Source: Halobacteriales archaeon QS_3_64_16 (GTDB lineage: Archaea > Halobacteriota > Halobacteria > Halobacteriales > Halococcaceae). Taken from it: 64,000 nucleotides of DNA. This document shows, one piece after another, positions 53,669 through 63,007 of this stretch. Positions within the stretch are counted from its first letter, which is position 1. Each line of letters opens with the position of its first letter. The notes beneath the pieces were generated by a model. That model was not told where the DNA came from, ran no database searches, and worked only from the letters and a program-made list of their open reading frames with translations. The DNA lies in assembly GCA_003021705.1 (NCBI GenBank), contig PXRJ01000007.1, positions 74,983 to 138,982 on the forward strand, read 5' to 3'. The position numbers and the translations under genes are program-made.

Positions 53669-53733
53669 TCGTGACGAATTCGATGCTCTCCCGATGGATC
53701 GGCAGCGAGGGGATCGGTGAGCGATCGTAGCGA

Positions 53734-54471
53734 TCAGCGAGCGTTCGCGCTCTCGGGGCGCTCGGCTTCCCGCGCGCCGACCTCCCCCCGTTCGGCCTGG
53801 AGATCAGCAGCGTACTGCCGGAAGTTCTCGAAGATCACCTTCGCTTCGCAGGCTGCGTCGTAGGCGTCCTCGTTGACGCCCGCTACGACTCGATCGACCC
53901 GCTCGTCGGTGAGGTGCTCACGTTTCCCGTTCGCCACTCGCTCGGCTGTCTCCATATCGTACTCGGGGTGGGCCTGGACGCCGAAGACGTGACCGAGCCG
54001 GAAGCCATGAATCCCGCGGTCGTTCTCGGCGGTGCGGGTCGCCTCGGCCGGGAGTTCAGTTACGGCATCGGAGTGGGTCGTGAAGACGGTAAAATCAGGG
54101 TCGATACCCTCGAAGAGCCGGCCGCCGTCGTGGGAGACCGTCCGGTAACCCAGTTCGTAGTCCTCCATCCCCTCGACGGTGCCGCCGATCACGTCCGCGA
54201 GCAGCTGGTGGCCATAACAGATCCCGAGGCAGGGCATCTCCCGGTCGATCGCCGCGCCGACCCACTCTTTTAGGGGGGCGATCCAGGGTTCGTCCCAATA
54301 GACCGACGCACGCGAGCCGGTGACTACACAGGCGTCGTACGCGAACGTCTCGGGGAGTTCACCTCCCGAAACGTCGAACTCGATTAGATCACAGTCGAGC
54401 TCCCGGCGGAAGTTCCGTGCGGTGTCCGCGTCGCCTTGAGAGGCATCGAGTAAGGCCATCCGCAGTTGCAT
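53734..54471 (-). CDS. Class I glutamine amidotransferase-like protein
   Basis: The 245-residue protein has the GATase nucleophile Cys in CLGICYGHQLLADVIGG, the oxyanion region and His in VFGVQAHPEYD, typical of GuaA-like stand-alone amidotransferases. It may be a gamma-glutamyl hydrolase or a glutamine amidotransferase of unknown acceptor. The first codons include ATG 54471 and ATG 54459, both possible. It is divergent from the serine hydrolase at 54577. Confidence 0.87.
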   Translation of the reverse strand: MQLRMALLDASQGDADTARNFRRELDCDLIEFDVSGGELPETFAYDACVVTGSRASVYWDEPWIAPLKEWVGAAIDREMPCLGICYGHQLLADVIGGTVEGMEDYELGYRTVSHDGGRLFEGIDPDFTVFTTHSDAVTELPAEATRTAENDRGIHGFRLGHVFGVQAHPEYDMETAERVANGKREHLTDERVDRVVAGVNEDAYDAACEAKVIFENFRQYAADLQAERGEVGAREAERPESANAR

Positions 54472-54576
54472 TGCCGACTGACTACCCGCTACGGATTAAA
54501 ATGTATTGTGTTCGGGCCTCCCTCGTTTCCGCGAACGGCCGAAAGTATACCTCCCGTCCGATCGCACAACCGGGGG

Positions 54577-55707
54577 ATGACAGCACCGACCGTGGGAATC
54601 GATCGGCTCCGCGAAGTCTTCGATACCCACCTCGAGGCCGGCTTGCACCACGGCGCACAACTGGCGATCTACCGCGAGGGGGAACTCCTCGTCGACTTCG
54701 CCGGTGGAATCACTGGTCCCGACGGCGAAGCCGAGACCGCCGAGCAGCGTCACCTGCTCTTTTCCTGCACCAAACCCTTCGCGGGGGCCTGTCTACACCA
54801 TCTCGCCGACCGCGGCGAACTGGAATACGACGACCGCGTGGTCGAGCACTGGCCCGAGTTCGCCGATGGGGACGGCCGAAAGGAAGCGGTGACGATCCGC
54901 CACGTCCTCTCCCATCAGGGTGGCTTTCCGACGAGCGATTTCGACGGGAAACCCGAGCAGTGGGGCGACTGGGAGGCGGCCGTCGCGGCGATGGAAGGGG
55001 TAGAACTGGACCTCGAACCGGGATCGAGTGCCGCCTACCACGCGCTCACCTACGGGTGGGTCGTCGGCGAACTCGTCCGCCGGATTTCGGGGACCCCGAT
55101 CGACGCCTACGCCCGCGAGCACGTCTTCGAGCCCCTGGGGATGGACCATACCTCGATCGGCCTCGCGGACGACGCGAGCGGCGAGGACGTCGCTACATTG
55201 GTCGGCTTCGAGGACTTCGATCGGTGTCGAGCGCCCGACGCGGGTCTCGGGACGCTCTCGAACGCCGAGGCCGCGGCACTGTTCAACGGGGAAGCGATCC
55301 AGCGCGCGGTGGTCCCGGCGGCGACGGGCATCGGCACCGCCCGGGAGATGGCCCGCTTTTGCGCCTGTCTCGCGGGCGGCGGGGCGTTCGACGGGACGCG
55401 AGTGCTCTCGGCGGAAACAATCGAGCGAGCGAGAGGTCTCCAGGCCGCGGTCGAGCGCGATCGGACCCTCGGCGTGCCCCGCCGGTATGCGATGGGCTTC
55501 GAGCGCGCGGGTAGCGCCTGGGACAAGTACGGGACGGTGAGCCCCCAGAGAGTCTTCGGCCACAGCGGACTGGGCTCGATCGTCGCCTGGGCCGACCCCG
55601 ATACCGAGACGGCGATGGCCTACGTGACTAACGGGATCCGCGAGGAGTACGAACACGCCGCGCGGGCGAGCGCGATGGCCGATGCGGTCCGGACGGTACT
55701 GGAGTGA
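54577..55707 (+). CDS. Serine hydrolase of the beta-lactamase/class C family
   Basis: This 376-residue protein has the nucleophile motif S-C-T-K in LLFSCTKPFAGA near residue 68, the YHALTYGWVVGEL Tyr element near 150 and a GHSGLGSIVAW region near 330 replacing the KTG box. Esterase or carboxypeptidase activity is more likely than beta-lactam hydrolysis. No signal peptide is seen, so it acts inside the cell. ATG 54577 is chosen since earlier codons are noncoding-like. Confidence 0.88.
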   Translation: MTAPTVGIDRLREVFDTHLEAGLHHGAQLAIYREGELLVDFAGGITGPDGEAETAEQRHLLFSCTKPFAGACLHHLADRGELEYDDRVVEHWPEFADGDGRKEAVTIRHVLSHQGGFPTSDFDGKPEQWGDWEAAVAAMEGVELDLEPGSSAAYHALTYGWVVGELVRRISGTPIDAYAREHVFEPLGMDHTSIGLADDASGEDVATLVGFEDFDRCRAPDAGLGTLSNAEAAALFNGEAIQRAVVPAATGIGTAREMARFCACLAGGGAFDGTRVLSAETIERARGLQAAVERDRTLGVPRRYAMGFERAGSAWDKYGTVSPQRVFGHSGLGSIVAWADPDTETAMAYVTNGIREEYEHAARASAMADAVRTVLE

Positions 55708-55905
55708 GCGACCATCGAGGAACGAGAGCCGATCGACGGGAACCGGGCGGCGGCTCGTCGGTCGCTGTCACCGACCGACGAGCCGTGGCGTTCGAGGGAC
55801 GATCCCGATGGGCGGATACGACCGATCTCGGATTCGGTTCGAAGGTCGAGGCGGCCACGAAGCTTATCCCGGCGACCAAGAGTCAACGAATCGAGGAGAA
55901 AGGAC

Positions 55906-56340
55906 ATGACTACCGAACGCTCGCCCGACACGCCATCGACTTCCGGCCCCGGAGGCGCGCTCGCAGAACTCGCTCTCGCCGACCGTCCCGCAGCCGACGA
56001 CCCGATTCACCTGCCGCTCGATACCGTCTGTCGGCTACTCAGCAACAGCCGCCGTCGCCTCGTCGTCGGCGAGGTCGCCGCGCTCGACGCGAAAAAGGGG
56101 ACGGCACTCAGCAATCTGGCCGAGCGCATCGCCGCGATCGAAAACGGGATCGAGCAGTGCCGCGTCGCCGCCGGCCAGCGAAAGAGCGTCTACGTCTCGT
56201 TACTACAGTGTCACCTACCCAAACTCGACGACGCCGATGTTGTCGACTGGGATCGGCGCAGCGGGGCCGTTTCCCGAGGACGGTCGGTCGACGAACTGGC
56301 AGCCCTGATCGACGCCATTGAAGCGGTCTGTCCGACCTGA
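55906..56340 (+). CDS. Haloarchaeal HTH-like protein (DUF7344-type)
   Basis: This 144-residue protein has a winged-helix-like core at about 38-110 (LDTVCRLLSNSRRRLVVGEVAAL, LSNLAERIAAIENGIE and the SVYVSLLQCHLPKLDDADVV strand), typical of the DUF7344 group of haloarchaeal putative regulators. DNA binding is expected but targets are unknown. ATG 55906 follows a 198-base gap with no other gene. Confidence 0.82.
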   Translation: MTTERSPDTPSTSGPGGALAELALADRPAADDPIHLPLDTVCRLLSNSRRRLVVGEVAALDAKKGTALSNLAERIAAIENGIEQCRVAAGQRKSVYVSLLQCHLPKLDDADVVDWDRRSGAVSRGRSVDELAALIDAIEAVCPT

Positions 56341-56410
56341 GGAGGGTTCTCGACTGACCGAACGACCCGAAGACCGGCCTCCTTGACGAATCAAACGCCT
56401 CACTTCTTCG

Positions 56411-57484
56411 CTATGGTATCGATCCCGCTACCGTTCTCGACGACCCGTTCTCGCCGCCCGGTCGGGTGACGTTCGTCGACTCCCGGATCGCGACCCTGCG
56501 GCCGTTGTTCGCGAGCTGGTTGCCGGCGATGCGATTGTTATCGCTCGAGAGCAGCAAGATCGCTTCCGCGCGCGAGCGTGCGATGCGGTTGCGCTCGATC
56601 AGATTACGCTGGCTCTCGACGAGACGGACGCCGACGGCGTTCGAGACGACTCGGTTGCTCGCGAGGCGATTGCGCGTCGAGCGATCGGCGAGGTAGATCC
56701 CGTAGAATCGATTCGAGACGTAGTTGTCGATCACCTCGTTGCGATCGGACGCCGAGAGCCAGATCCCGGCGATCCGATTGAGGCTCGCGTTGTTCCGCAC
56801 GAGATCGTTGCGGTCGGCGTCGATCAGTGCGATGCCGTACTCGTTGGCAACCGCTCGATTCCCTCTGAGGGTGTTGCCCCCTGTCCCGACCATGTGGATG
56901 CCGAAGAGCGTGTTCGCACGGGCAGTGTTGTCGACCAGTAGCGTGCGGCGGCTGTCCCTGGTCACCGAGATCCCATAGACGGTGTTCGCCGCGGCGGTAG
57001 TGTTCGATACCGTTACTCCCGACCCGTTGAGCACGGCTAGACCAACTCGGTTGTTCGCGCTCGTCGCGTTCGCGAGCCGCCCGCGGGTGACGTTGAGATA
57101 GCGGACCCCGTCGTCCCAGTCGGTTACGGTGGTATTCGAGACGCTGACGTTCTCGGTACGGCTATCGAGCGAGCCAACGATCACGCCCCCGGAGCCAAAC
57201 GAACCGATCCCGTCGATCCGGTGGCTGTTCCCATCGAAGGTGACGTTACTCGCCGTGATCCGGATGCAGGTCCCGGTATTCCGGTTCTCGAGGTTCTGCG
57301 TTAGCTCGTAGGCGCCCGAGTTCGAGATCACGGTACAGGAATCGATCGGCGTCGGTCCCCCATCTCGAGGTGGGGGCCCGCCCATCTGGAGCCCCGCGAA
57401 GGCGCCCGCGACGACCACGACGACCAGTACGGCGACGATCACGCCGACACGCAAGGCGCTCGTGCCGACGTCCCTCAGGGCCAT
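56411..57484 (-). CDS. NosD-like parallel beta-helix surface protein
   Basis: The 357-residue protein has an N-terminal hydrophobic segment (VGVIVAVLVVVVVAGAFAGLQ) as signal/anchor, then a right-handed beta helix from about residue 60 to the end, with recurring N-x-[IL]-x-[NG]-N rungs such as NRVGLAVLNGSG, NRAVANEYGIALIDADRN and NNRIAGNQLANN. Such NosD/PbH1 proteins bind carbohydrates or act in surface or copper-related functions; none is assigned. Intact. Confidence 0.87.
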   Translation of the reverse strand: MALRDVGTSALRVGVIVAVLVVVVVAGAFAGLQMGGPPPRDGGPTPIDSCTVISNSGAYELTQNLENRNTGTCIRITASNVTFDGNSHRIDGIGSFGSGGVIVGSLDSRTENVSVSNTTVTDWDDGVRYLNVTRGRLANATSANNRVGLAVLNGSGVTVSNTTAAANTVYGISVTRDSRRTLLVDNTARANTLFGIHMVGTGGNTLRGNRAVANEYGIALIDADRNDLVRNNASLNRIAGIWLSASDRNEVIDNYVSNRFYGIYLADRSTRNRLASNRVVSNAVGVRLVESQRNLIERNRIARSRAEAILLLSSDNNRIAGNQLANNGRRVAIRESTNVTRPGGENGSSRTVAGSIP

Positions 57485-57608
57485 ACGCCGCCCACGGGCG
57501 AGGGGAACTTAGCTCTGTTACTCCGAGGCGACTAAACTGTGGCTTACTTCCCCTCGCCACACGAACGTTTATAATGACGAGCCGTGATGCGATCACCAGT
57601 GTCCGACA

Positions 57609-57755
57609 GTGAATGTCTTGCAAGTCCTCACGATAACGACGATAGCGTTCCTCGGGTTCGTTACGATCTGGATCACGCGACTGGAGGACTACCTCGAAGC
57701 CAGAACGACCGAGCGCCACGCGAGCGACGACCGACCGGCAACGGAGCGTGAGTGA
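57609..57755 (+). CDS. Small symporter accessory protein (48 residues)
   Basis: From GTG 57609 the frame encodes 48 residues with one membrane helix (VLQVLTITTIAFLGFVTIW) and a charged tail ending ATERE. The stop overlaps the symporter ATG at 57755 (TGATG). Small single-helix partners preceding sodium-solute symporter genes are known as symporter accessory proteins; this fits that pattern. It is too short to be seen by the usual length cut-offs. Confidence 0.75.
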   Translation: MNVLQVLTITTIAFLGFVTIWITRLEDYLEARTTERHASDDRPATERE

Positions 57756-59434
57756 TGGCGGTCAACGAGACCGTCGTCACTTGGGGGTGGGGATTCCTCG
57801 CCGCGTACGTTATCCTGATCGCCGGACTGGGCTACGTCGGCTACCGGCGGACGAACTCCCAGGACGACTATGCGACGGCCAGAGGTGGCTTTGGCTTTCT
57901 CGCACTGGCGCTCGCCTACGCCGCGACGGTCGCGAGCGGCTCGACATTTTTAGGGATCCCCGCACTGGGCTATGCGGTCGGGTTCAAGGCCGGCTACTAC
58001 GCCATGATCTACCCGATCGGGATCTACATCGGTGTCCTGCTCGTCGCCCGGATCACCAAGAAAGTCGGCGACCGCTTCGGCTCCCAGTCGGTGCCCGATT
58101 TCCTCGGTGATCGCTTCCAGAGCCCGGTGATCCGCGTGCTCGCCGCGACGATCGGGCTCTTTCTGGTCTTTTATATTATGGCCCAAATCACCGCGGCGGG
58201 CTTCGTCTTCGAGGCGATCTTGGGGGTCGATTACGGAATCGGCATCTGGGTTGCCGGCGGTCTTCTCCTATTGTACCTGACGGCCGGGGGCTCCTATGCG
58301 GACATCCTCACCGACGCCGTTCAGGGCGCGATCATGATCCTCATCACTATCCTTATCGTCGTCATGTTCGCGACCGGGTGGGGACTGGAGGGAGGAGCCG
58401 GGGCGGTCAACGCCGCGCTCGAACCGGGTATGCAGTGGGACGTTCACACCAGTTCGAGCAACGCGACCTTCGCGAACTGGTGGGTGATATTCCTGCTTTT
58501 CATCGCTCACATCGGCTTCACCGCCCAGCCTCACCTCGGGAACAAATTCTTCGCGATCAAGGGCAACCAGTACATGAAGAAGTTCCTCACTATCTCAGCG
58601 GTTATCGGCATCACTCTGCCGCTCATGTTTCTCGGGGGCATTCTCGCCGCCGCTCAGGACATCCAACTCCAGAACCCCGATGCCGTGATCCCGACGCTGT
58701 TCGTTCAGAATCTCCCGCCGGTCATCGCGGCCTTCCTGGGGGTCGCGATCCTGAGTGCGATCATCTCGACCGCGGATGGGATCATCATCGCGATGAGCCA
58801 GATCTTCGCGAACGATCTCTACCGGAAGACGTACGTCCCCTGGACGGGCGGCGATCCCGAGAGCGACCGGGTCGGCCAGCGGGCGCTGTGGATCTCGCGG
58901 ATTTCTACGGTGATCATCACCGTCGTCGCGGTCGCCGCAGTTATCACCCCACCCGAGTTCCTCGCGATACTGCTGTGGGTCGGGATCGGCGGGATCATCG
59001 CCTCGACGGGTGGCCCCTACCTGATCGGTACGTTCTGGGAGGACACCTCCAAGACCGCCGCAATCGTGGCGATGGCCGTCGCCTTCGCGGTGTATTTCAT
59101 CATTCACCTCGGTCCTCAAGCCGGCTTGTACGAGGGCTGGTACCCTTACAACGAGAACCCCTTTGCCTCCTCAGGGATCGGCTTCATTGTCTCCTGTGTG
59201 GTCACCGTCGTCGTGAGCCGTTTTACCGAACCGCTTCCCGCCGGCCACCTGAAGGATGTCTTCGGCCCCGAGCGCGGGACGCGGGCCGACGGCGGCCGCC
59301 CCGTATCCGAAGCCGTGAGCGAGGTTGGGTCGGGGGCCGAACCCGGTATCGGGACCGAGACCGAAACCGGGGCTGGAGCCGGGGCCGAATCCGACGCCGC
59401 GACCGAAACCGAAACGGGGACCGGCGAGGACTGA
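57755..59434 (+). CDS. Sodium:solute symporter (SSS family)
   Basis: This 559-residue protein has about 13 helices and SSS landmarks: ASGSTFLGIPALGYAVGFKAGYYAM in helix 2, GGSYADILTDAVQGAIM, and the AILSAIISTADGIIIAMSQIFANDLY segment near residue 335 with the sodium-site Ser/Thr. The last 50 residues are an acidic Thr/Glu/Gly/Ala repeat tail. The ATG at 57755 overlaps the small accessory gene. The substrate is not readable; monocarboxylate or amino acid types are possible. Confidence 0.94.
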   Translation: MAVNETVVTWGWGFLAAYVILIAGLGYVGYRRTNSQDDYATARGGFGFLALALAYAATVASGSTFLGIPALGYAVGFKAGYYAMIYPIGIYIGVLLVARITKKVGDRFGSQSVPDFLGDRFQSPVIRVLAATIGLFLVFYIMAQITAAGFVFEAILGVDYGIGIWVAGGLLLLYLTAGGSYADILTDAVQGAIMILITILIVVMFATGWGLEGGAGAVNAALEPGMQWDVHTSSSNATFANWWVIFLLFIAHIGFTAQPHLGNKFFAIKGNQYMKKFLTISAVIGITLPLMFLGGILAAAQDIQLQNPDAVIPTLFVQNLPPVIAAFLGVAILSAIISTADGIIIAMSQIFANDLYRKTYVPWTGGDPESDRVGQRALWISRISTVIITVVAVAAVITPPEFLAILLWVGIGGIIASTGGPYLIGTFWEDTSKTAAIVAMAVAFAVYFIIHLGPQAGLYEGWYPYNENPFASSGIGFIVSCVVTVVVSRFTEPLPAGHLKDVFGPERGTRADGGRPVSEAVSEVGSGAEPGIGTETETGAGAGAESDAATETETGTGED

Positions 59435-59440
59435 GCATCG

Positions 59441-60037
59441 ATGGCTACTTCTAAGGCGGATCGACGGACGATCGAGGTTCGGACGGTAGCGCCACGCCTC
59501 TCGGCGACCGAGGCCGTCGCGCGGACGAAGCGGATGACCCTCGGCCGTCTCTTTCGTACGCGGGTCGCCGGGCTGTTCGGCCGCGAGCGCTCGCCCGAGA
59601 TCTACCCGGCGTACTACCCCGATTACGTCGCTTACACGAGCGTTACCCTGCACCGCTACGTGGGCGGTGATCGAGACCTCAAATTCCTCGCCGGGGTCGA
59701 TGCCATCACCGGCCGCGTCGGCGAGGTCGACGTCGAGTTACCCGACCGTCGTGTCGAAAGCGTCGATCCCGCCGCAGTGCTCGAACCGACCCTTGAGGAG
59801 CGCGAGGTAGCAACCGCCTGGCGCGAGTGGCTCTGGAAGTACCTCGATCGGAAGTACCGCCCAGTGAAACGCCCCGAGAGTTCGCTCGACGACATCGAAC
59901 TACTCTATATTCCCTACTGGATCGTCGACTACGGGACGAAAGGGAGCAGCTTCGCCGTAAGCGGACTCACGAAACAGGCCGAATACGTCGAGGACGTCGG
60001 CCCGCTCGCGGCGTACTACGACGACGCGCTGTCCTGA
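59441..60037 (+). CDS. Unknown conserved-looking protein downstream of the symporter
   Basis: This 198-residue soluble protein starts six bases after the symporter stop. It contains a basic N-terminus (about 1-45), a middle YPAYYPDYVAYTSVTLHRYVGG stretch rich in tyrosine and an aromatic C-terminus (LLYIPYWIVDYG). I recognise no domain. Close spacing implies cotranscription, so it may act with the symporter. Confidence 0.7.
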   Translation: MATSKADRRTIEVRTVAPRLSATEAVARTKRMTLGRLFRTRVAGLFGRERSPEIYPAYYPDYVAYTSVTLHRYVGGDRDLKFLAGVDAITGRVGEVDVELPDRRVESVDPAAVLEPTLEEREVATAWREWLWKYLDRKYRPVKRPESSLDDIELLYIPYWIVDYGTKGSSFAVSGLTKQAEYVEDVGPLAAYYDDALS

Positions 60038-60120
60038 TCGTCGGACGAACCTGTCCCCGTTCCCCACTATCGATTCCGAATCGCCGATAGAGTTAGGCAT
60101 CGGGCCACACAGCCCGCTCC

Positions 60121-61317
60121 ATGCACCGCAGCGACGTTCCCGACGGGACGGCACTCGACGCGCACATGGTCAGATTCCGGTTCGGCGACGGCGTCCTCGC
60201 CGACCTTCCTGACGTCTTAGACGAGTTCGGCGTCGAGCGACCGGTCGTCATCACCGACGAGGGAATCGAGGCTGCCGGGATTCTCGATAGGGTGCTCGAC
60301 GAACTCGATCGCCCGGTCGAGATCCACTACGCGACGACCGAACCCTCGACGGCCGACTTCGAGGATATTCCAGCCGACGCGGATGGGTTCTTCGCCGTCG
60401 GTGGCGGCTCGTGTATCGACACTGCGAAACTCGCCGCCGCGCTCGCTGCCCACGGCGGCAGTGCCCGCGAATATCTCGGCGTCGACCGAGTTCCGGGCCC
60501 GATCACGCCGCTTCTCGCGGTGCCGACGACGAGTGGCACCGGCTCGCAGGCGACCCAGACTGCGGTGCTGACCCACGAAGGCGTGAAACGCGGCGCGAGC
60601 GATGAGTCCCTCCGGCCCGATATCGCCCTCGTCGACCCGACGCTCACCTTCGACCTACCCCCCGAACAGACCGCTCGGTCGGGCTTCGACGCGTTCGTCC
60701 ACGCGCTTGAATCGCTGCTGGCCCGGGACTACCGGACGGTTCCCGAGCGGCCGATCACCTACCAGGGGGCAAATCCTATCTCCCGATCGCTCGCAAAGCG
60801 GGCGCTCGCGCTGGTGCATGGCAGCCTCGAAGCGGCGGTCGCGAGCGGCGACCCGGCGGCCCGCCGGGAGCTTTCCCTTGGCTCGCACCTCGCGGGCGCG
60901 GCTTTCTCGCTCTCGGGCCTCGGGGCCGTCCACGCGCTCGCGAGCACTCTCGGAGGATTGACCGACCGACCACACGGCGCGTGTCTCGCCGCCTCGGTCG
61001 GGGTGGGATTAGCGTACAACCGGCCCGACCGGGAAGCGGAGTACGCCGAAATCGCCCGCTCGTTCGGGGTGAACGAACAGGACGGTCGCGATAACGGTAG
61101 CGACCCGGCGACCAGCGCGGAGGACCTCCTCGCCGAGTGCGATCGCTTGCGGAGTGCGATCGGCCTCCCTGGCTCGTTTACAGCGGTCGGACTCGACCGG
61201 TCGGGTACCGACGAGATCGTCGCGAACACCCTGCTTCAGGAGCGACGGTTAGCGACGAACCCGCGGACGGTGAGCGAAGCCGACCTCCGGGAGACGGTGC
61301 TGGCGGCGTTCGAATAG
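60121..61317 (+). CDS. Iron-containing alcohol dehydrogenase
   Basis: This 398-residue group III alcohol dehydrogenase has the nucleotide motif VGGGSCIDTAKLAAAL, the PTTSGTGSQATQTAV phosphate-binding loop and the metal ligands Asp in GFDAFVHALES, His in AVHALASTLGG and the following DRPHGACLA His. Typical activities are oxidation of short alcohols or reduction of aldehydes/lactaldehyde. The next genes encode an aldehyde dehydrogenase and a zinc alcohol dehydrogenase, suggesting a shared alcohol/aldehyde route. Confidence 0.94.
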   Translation: MHRSDVPDGTALDAHMVRFRFGDGVLADLPDVLDEFGVERPVVITDEGIEAAGILDRVLDELDRPVEIHYATTEPSTADFEDIPADADGFFAVGGGSCIDTAKLAAALAAHGGSAREYLGVDRVPGPITPLLAVPTTSGTGSQATQTAVLTHEGVKRGASDESLRPDIALVDPTLTFDLPPEQTARSGFDAFVHALESLLARDYRTVPERPITYQGANPISRSLAKRALALVHGSLEAAVASGDPAARRELSLGSHLAGAAFSLSGLGAVHALASTLGGLTDRPHGACLAASVGVGLAYNRPDREAEYAEIARSFGVNEQDGRDNGSDPATSAEDLLAECDRLRSAIGLPGSFTAVGLDRSGTDEIVANTLLQERRLATNPRTVSEADLRETVLAAFE

Positions 61318-61350
61318 TCCATCGAGACGGTGGACCTCGTGATAGTGAGG

Positions 61351-62891
61351 TTACCCGGTATCGAGCGCGAATGGATCGCCGACTTCCCCGGTCTGGTCGA
61401 TCCAGATGCTCTTGGTCTGGCAGTACTCCTCTAGGCCCTCGGGGCCGTTCTCGCGGCCGAGTCCACTATCTTTGAACCCGCCGAAGGGTGACTGGGGCGC
61501 AACCATCCGGTACTCGTTGATCCAGACGGTACCGGCCTCGATGCCCTCGGCCAGCCGCTGGGCGCGGCGGGTGTTTTCCGTCCAGACGCCCGCGGCAAGC
61601 CCGTAGTCGACGTCGTTCGCGAGTTCGAGGGCCTCGGATTCGTCCGCGAAGCCCATGACGCTCGCGACCGGGCCGAAGATCTCTTCTTGAGCCACTTGCA
61701 TGCCGCTCTCGACGTCTACCAGCACTGTGGGCTGGATGAAACACTCCCCGGGGAGGTCGCCGGGCTGCTCGCCGCCGAAGGCCAGTGTCGCGCCTTCCTG
61801 CGTGCCGATATCGACGTACTCGCGCACCTTCTCCCACTGATTGCGGAAGGCGACCGGTCCCATCTCGGTGTCGGGCTCCAAGGGATCGCCGAGGGAAATC
61901 TCGCCGGCCCGATCGGTGAGCCTATCGATGAATTCCTCTCTGACGTCCTCGTGGACGAGCACCCGCGAGCCGGCGAGACAGGTCTGGCCGGTCGCAGCGA
62001 AGATGCCTTTCATCACGCCGTTGACAGCGTTGTCGAGGTTCGCGTCCGGGAAGACGATCGTGGGGCTCTTCCCGCCGAGCTCGAGCGAGACGGCCGCGAG
62101 GTTCTCGCCGGCGTTGGCGGCGACCTCCCGGCCCACGGCCGACGAACCGGTGAAGGTGAGCTTATCGACGTCGGCGTGGGCGGTGAGTGCCGCGCCGGCC
62201 TCCTCGCCGTAGCCCGGGACGACATTGTAAGCGCCCGCCGGCAGGTCGGTGCGTTGGTACACTAGTTCGGCGAAGCGCAGCGCGCTGACGGTCGTCTCCT
62301 CGCTCGGTTTTTGAATGACCGTGTTCCCCGCCGCGAGCGCCGGGGCGAGCTTCCAGGCGGTAAGCATGAGCGGGGAGTTCCAGGGCGTGATCGCACCGAC
62401 CACGCCGTAGGGCTCCTTCCGGACGTAGTTGAACATCCCGCCGTCCTTGTTCTCGACGGGTGCCGTCCGTCCCTCCGCGAGGTCCTCACAGAGCCGGCCG
62501 TAGTACCGATACCACTCACCGATGCTCTCGACTTGGGCTCCATCTCCCGGAGGAGCTTGCCATTTTGGCGGGTTTCGAGCCGACCGAGTTCCTCGCTGTG
62601 CTCGTCGGCGACGGCGGCGATGTCGTAGAGTAGCTCCCGCCGGTCGCTCGCGGACAGCCCGCTCCACTCGTCGCTCTCGAAGGTCCGGCGGGCCGCGGCG
62701 ACCGCCCGGTCGATATCGGATTCCTTCCCGCGAGGGACGCTCGCCCACACCTCGCCGTCGTAGGGGTAGACGACCTCGATGCGCTCGCCGCTTTCGGCCT
62801 CGTGGAACTCGCCGTCGACGAACGAGTCGTACTCGGCGACCGCTCCCGACCCACCTGGGTCGTCTGAACCCCTGGGATCGCTATGGCTCAT
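61351..62891 (-). pseudogene. Aldehyde dehydrogenase with a frameshift
   Basis: An NAD-dependent aldehyde dehydrogenase is split over two frames. Frame one runs from ATG 62891 (MSHSDPRGSDDPGGSG start, through SDEWSGLSASDRRELLYDIA to NGKLLREME); the second continues in another frame near 62537 with QVESIGEWYRYYGRL and then the full catalytic part: VGAITPWNSPLML, SLELGGKSP with the general-base Glu, and ATGQTCLAG with the catalytic Cys. The break is explained by one missing G (GAGCCC where GAGGCCC is expected). It may be a true mutation or a sequencing error. If repaired, it would be about 512 residues, normal for betaine-aldehyde-type enzymes. Confidence 0.8.
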
Positions 62892-63007
62892 GTGCGCTAG
62901 CGCGTGTCATTTCGAGGGGACATATAGGTTCGCGCTTCGAGGCTACCCGGAACGTTCGAGATACGTTAGTCCCGCGGAGACACGACGAGCGAGCGTCGGG
63001 AGGTCGG

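Noticed and set aside
54417..55514. 365-residue plus-strand frame
   Set aside because: Shadow of the serine hydrolase gene in a different frame; Arg-rich.
58378..59454. 358-residue plus-strand frame
   Set aside because: Shadow of the symporter gene; Arg/His-rich with no membrane pattern.
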